Part shown: positions 30,664-35,244 of the stretch, in pieces
How the letters are laid out: the number at the start of each line of letters is the position of its first letter
How positions within the stretch are numbered: the stretch's first letter is position 1
Assembly (NCBI GenBank): GCA_025201805.1
Contig: MU619248.1
Coordinates: 1-35,244 of the forward strand
From: Parasitella parasitica
Lineage: Eukaryota; Mucoromycota; Mucoromycetes; Mucorales; Mucoraceae
Direction of reading: 5' to 3'
Length of the DNA: 35,244 bases
Translations under genes and position numbers: made by a program
The notes under the pieces: generated by a model
Databases searched by the model: none
What the model was told of the DNA's origin: nothing
What the model saw: the letters and a program-made list of their open reading frames with translations, nothing else

Positions 30664-33600
30664 ATGTATGCATATCATCGCTCTACTTGTTTTAGCACCC
30701 ATATACAGCATATTCTCCAAGGATATATATCAAACCAAGACAAAGCTGATGTCGTCTTGGTCAAGGCAATTATCTGTAAAAGCCACACATGCAACACATC
30801 CGAGTAATTGACATCAAAAACATAGGGAGGTTCGTTGGAATGGATGACCATGCACACAGTTACGGAATCAAATTCCAACATACTCAAGAGTCAACTGGAG
30901 CAGTCTACTTTTGGCATAATCAATGATGCGAAAATTCTTCATGTTAAATTCGACAAACAATGTAGATCTCCAAGGAGAGAGGAGGAAGACGAGTACCAAG
31001 AGATGTGTTATTCTAAAAAGACGAGAAACCATTCCACCGTTCAGGGAGATGACGTTATAGTTGTCCTTTCGGAATATGGGAAGCTGGTGTTTATGACTAT
31101 TATACATGATGCGACGAGAAAGAGATTCGAAACATTGGCAGAGGTGTATCTAGACAGCCCTGGATTGGAATATACGAAAAAAGGCAAAAAGTTAGCTATT
31201 GATCCTAGTGGAAGAGCGGTTGCCATCGCTTCATTTCAGGACCATTTTGATATCTTGATTTTGAACAAAACGGCATCCAGGACTCATTTCGACCCAATTA
31301 TCGGTGTAAGTTGTACTGGTAGAGAATGCCATTTGGCGTGTACTTACTCTGTGCAACTGATCTAGCGAGGTTCTGAATTCGAGGAAGGCATTATTTGGCA
31401 CATGGAGTTTCTGCACACTGAATCTGATTCGATGGATAGGATACTGCTAGTACTGGTAGTTTACAAGTGAGAGATATCGCTCATTTGCCCGAAACCAGTG
31501 CATTTTGACCGTCTATTGTATAGTGATGTGGAACGACTATGCAGACTAGTACTTTATTTGATCGATGCATCCGACATGGAAAACATTACAATTGAAAAAA
31601 TCAGCAGATTGCCCTTGGAGAGAAGTATGATTAGGGAATTCTGGACCAAAGAAACTATGTTACCTTGGCTAATCATTTCCGTAGATACGCCATTGCCATT
31701 ATTATTGATACCATTGGCCTTTCAACCCGAAGCGTTTTTACTTGTTACGGTAAGTTTCTTGAAAGAAAAGGGGAAAAAATGAGCACCACAGCTGAACAGA
31801 TCGTGCATGCAGGAACAAAATGTTTCCTATTTGAAAGCAGAGGATCTAGCTTGCGGCAACGTATTATATCCAACAAGCATCATACCAAGAAAGCAGACAA
31901 GTGCAGAATGTATTTACTATTGCGATATCCTTACTGAAGCTAGGCTTTTAATCATCTCGTATCTGTGTTTAGGTCCGTTATTTACAGCGTACGCCCTAGC
32001 CTCTCAAGACGATAACACGGTGTATTTGGGGTCCTCAGAAGGGCACTTGTACCGAGTAGAGGCCCAAACACTGGGAGAGACATGTATTTCATGGCACGAG
32101 TTGGAATCAACAAACCCAATCGGGCAGGCCATGTGTGTTTTGGGAAGAATCGATGTTGATGAGCCAGGAGGCGTCCGTAGTGCAGACGTACTGCTGTGTG
32201 CAGGCGAAAGTGCAGACAGTCAGGTACTGGCCATGTGCACTTCAACGCTTCCTTTTAGAAGAGACGTAGTGCAGAACATTGTAAACAGAGCACCGTTGAC
32301 AGATTTTCAAGTGGCCAGCAATTTCATCGGGGACCAAGATGCAATAATTACATGTTCAGGACAAGACTATGACGGCGCTATTTCTATCATGACGCATGGA
32401 ATAGAAGCCTCGCCAATTGTCCAATCTTCTAAATATGGGTGGAATGGGTACACAAAAACGTCAAAATCAGAATTCGTAAACAAAGAAACTAACGCATATC
32501 TTTAAAGTGTGTCCCAATTATGGGGTATCTATGTATCTAAGTCTGAAATGGACCAGGTATCAGGACTGGTTGTTTCTTCTGTGATGAATACAAGGCTATT
32601 GACTGCGCAAGGTGAACAAAGTGTATATTAAAAGACTTATTACGGTGTACTGACCCTATGGGTGTCTTATAGGTGGCCATATCAAAGACATCACATCATT
32701 ATCCAGCCTTGACTTTAGCACAGAGACACTGCACGCTTCTTCTGTTACAGTGAACGAATATCACTTGCTGCTTCAAGTTCACTCTACTGGCTTTTTAGTC
32801 ATGGATGTTGGTTCCAAAGACATTTTACTCCAGTGCAAACCCTCGTTAGCGCCGAATGATCGAATTACGGTCGCCACAAGCTGGCAACTGAATGGCGCTA
32901 CCTATGTTGCCTTGTGTATTACTCGTGAGAGTTCCTTTTCTCTCGAGATTGTGAGTATCATTTCAAATTCTTCAAGGTACTCGTTTCAAAAAAAAAAAGC
33001 GATAGGTCTATTATGTCTATTAACATGATTTCAGCCTCTTGTCATTATCGTATAGAATATTTGCATCAGAGTCGCTACCATATTGCCCCAGCTCCTTGGA
33101 CCAGCTTAAAATCAGGTTAGTTGTTTAGAAAGCTAGCGATTGATTCTGCAAAGTATAATGAATCAATATTACTTTTTAGATCACAAGCAACGCTTGTAAT
33201 TGGCACTTTTCAACCATCGTTGCTCCTGTATGCCATAAACGATAGATCAATCGACAAGGTTCAAGAGATAGACCTGTGTAAGTAATATCGTAGTTATATC
33301 AAGCACGCGTGCTGATTTTAAATAATACATAGCATTGCAAGAACCTGGTAAATGCACTGTGCTTTGCTCAGCCGCCGTTTTATATTCTTGGCTGATCATT
33401 GGATTGCGACAAGGCTCGATTCTATGCATTCAAATCAATATCGATCACCAAGACAGCTTTCTGAATGAGGGCAGGATACACATCATTAATGATATCGGCC
33501 CTTCTGCTGTTGTGCTGAGGCCATGCCAAGACGGCATTTATGCGTTATCAGGTCGATTATGGAAGATTTCTTGTGATAATGAGCAAGACGTGCGTCTGGA

Positions 33601-35244
33601 TCGGGTGTTGGCGCAAAAATTTGACTTTATCAACGCATTCTGCTTGTTTGATTGTGGGTTACCAATGCTGCATGGAGCACGCATCGCCTTGATTGCAGAC
33701 GAAAAATTGCACGTGTATGCGCTGAGCCCCTCAAGACAGCTGTGCACCCGCAAAATCCAGCTCAAAGACACGCCCAGAAAGATAGTCTATCACCAATCTT
33801 TAGATTATTTGATTGCTCTCACCATGCGCATGACGAATGGCGATCGAAAAAACTTTATACGCCTCATAGATCCTCTTAGGTAAAAAAGAAAAAAAAAATG
33901 GTCGCTTGATCTTTTCTTACCCGTAGCTCAAAGTCAATTTTCGATAGTGGCAGGATATTGACTGATAATCAGATAATTTCGACAAACACCGACTATGGTC
34001 GCAGTGATATGCTTCTTTCAGCCACTGGTAAGTTTATATAATATTATGCGATATTTACAACTGACACAAGTGCTTATAAAGAGTGGTCTGTGCAAAATAA
34101 GAGCAAAACTTACAAGTATCTTTGTATTGGCCTTGGTCATCCCAAAGAACCCTTCCACTCCTTTCGTTCCGGTATGTCTGCAAGAGTATCAAACGCATTG
34201 ATGGATAGAGGCACACTGCTACTGTACCGTTTGAAATCCAACAACAAGTTTCCATTGAAACGGATTTGGGATCAAGAAAAACTACCTGGTGGGGTATTTG
34301 CGATTTGTCCCCATTCAGCAGGGTAAGGGAGCACATGCATATTACATGTTGGCTGATATCCGGACAACTCATGGCAAAGAGTAGGCTTTTATTCTCTGCT
34401 GGTAGCCATCTCTACCTGTACAGGCTGGACCCCGTTACGGGCCATCTAGTACAAGTTGCGCATAGAGCACTGCAATACCTAATTACATCCATTCATGAAG
34501 AAGGCGGTCGTATATGTGTCACATTTTACAACGATTCCATCTCTTTTTATGAGTTTCATCAAGAATCAAAGACATACGAATTCTTAAAAAGGTAAACAAA
34601 AACACCGCATAGTCTTGCATACTTAAGCTGTTTTCTTTTCCTAGTGATGTTGTGTCCCGCAGTATCCATAATTCTCTCATGCTCAACAGTCGATTAGCTG
34701 TTGGTGTGAGTCAATCAGGCGGTATGGTTGCACTGTATGATGATACTAATGATCAATCGTTCGAACGACGTTTACAATGCCTATTCAACTTTCATTATGC
34801 GGATATTATCGTGAAGCCCAAGCTAGCCACATTGCGAACACAAAAAAACCTGCCGCCCTATATCTTACCCTGGACGCAAGGCGAAAAAGTGAAAGCGATT
34901 GTTGGATGCACAGTGTCAGGCGGCATGGTTCACGTTTTTTGTATTAGCCAACTAGTGTTTCAGCTGCTGCAGACGCTTTCGGAGGAGCTGATAGAGTTTG
35001 ATGCTACAAGGCCGCTGTTGGGAAGCACAGAAAACTTTAAATGGTTCTGCAAACTTTCAGGTGCAGAACAAGCGACGGTTCATGGTGATTTAGTCGAGCA
35101 GTTTTTGAGGCTGTCAAGAGACGAGCAGCTTGCTGTCATTTCGACTGATCAAGGCCAAATAAAGCCGTCAATCCAGTTGGCATTGGATGAACTTATGATC
35201 GATGAGGGCGAAGATCCTGTTGATTTACTGAAAAATATATTGCA
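30664..35244 (+). CDS. DDB1/CPSF160/SF3B3-superfamily protein with MMS1_N domain (3' partial)
   Basis: Proposed exons: 30664-30775, 30830-31305, 31366-31466, 31524-31624, 31685-31749, 31813-31909, 31973-32438, 32508-32611, 32673-32976, 33035-33115, 33180-33277, 33333-33879, 33927-34027, 34082-34322, 34382-34591 and 34645 to the edge. They close in one frame to 1234 residues and continue past the window. Matching stretches include DDVIVVLSEYGKLVFM, KLAIDPSGRAVAIASFQDHF, LPLLLIPLAFQPEAFLLVT, TVYLGSSEGHLYRVE, LTDFQVASNF, SQLWGIYVSKS, and near the C-terminus RLLFSAGSHLYLYRLD, SDVVSRSIHNSLM and NFKWFCKLSGAEQATVHGDL. These fit the triple beta-propeller superfamily, with MMS1_N in the first half and CPSF_A at the end. 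It is divergent from typical DDB1, CPSF160 and SF3B3, so it may be an Mms1-type cullin adaptor (DNA repair) or another paralogue. The first exon, and the introns at 31625 and 31910, are the least certain. Confidence 0.75.

Noticed and set aside
30840-30926. ATG at 30840 as start of the DDB1-like protein
   Set aside because: It is in a frame that stops after fewer than 30 codons; splicing from the exon at 30664 gives the family-like N-terminus instead.
34151-34233. Possible short intron starting GTATGT in the DDB1-like gene
   Set aside because: The nearest acceptor gives about 37 nt, which is shorter than any other supported intron, and the reading continues well without it.

Overview
The window is nuclear DNA from a fungus, most likely Mucoromycota (Mucorales-like). 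The evidence is compact genes with many 45-72 nt introns carrying CTAAC-like branch sites, T- or A-rich intergenic tracts, fungal protein types (Snt2 with BAH/PHD/ELM2/SANT, Ytp1-like, Arp8, Brf1, fungal complex I 12 kDa subunit) and a Helitron. The assignment below phylum is inference. No prokaryotic features, tRNA, rRNA or CRISPR were seen.

Layout. 1-5.3 kb: an autonomous Helitron in reverse orientation with one long intact Rep/helicase ORF. 5.8-7.65 kb (+): Ytp1-like multi-spanning membrane protein, 3 exons. 7.9-11.6 kb (+): Snt2-like chromatin reader, 5 exons. 11.6-13.3 kb: a spacer with a (GT)n microsatellite and a decayed LINE 3' fragment. 13.3-13.95 kb (-): small Q-rich coiled-coil protein, 3 exons. 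14.2-16.1 kb (+): orphan single-pass membrane protein. 16.2-17.7 kb (-): F-box/WD40 protein with a hidden in-frame intron. 18.25-18.73 kb (+): complex I NDUFB10/12 kDa subunit, 4 exons. 18.7-20.2 kb: spacer. 20.2-22.56 kb (+): secreted GH29 alpha-L-fucosidase. 22.6-25.15 kb (-): Brf1 subunit of TFIIIB, 4 exons, one GC-AG intron. 26.2-28.66 kb (+): Arp8 of INO80, 6 exons. 29.16-30.26 kb (+): orphan coiled-coil protein. 30.66 kb to the window edge (+): a large DDB1/CPSF160/SF3B3-superfamily (MMS1_N) protein, about 16 exons, open at the right edge.

The genes do not form one pathway. Several are nuclear (Snt2, Brf1, Arp8, DDB1-like), but nothing shows that they are co-regulated. I did not find a convincing new multi-gene system. 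The best leads are: frame-preserving, stop-free introns that a simple ORF reading takes for coding; a GC-AG intron in BRF1; two short tandem arrays with the same GATGCTGG core, each between divergent genes; hairpins with a shared motif flanking the Helitron; and three orphan proteins.

Exon boundaries were derived by hand from splice signals, reading-frame closure and family resemblance. No alignment, expression data or database search was available.
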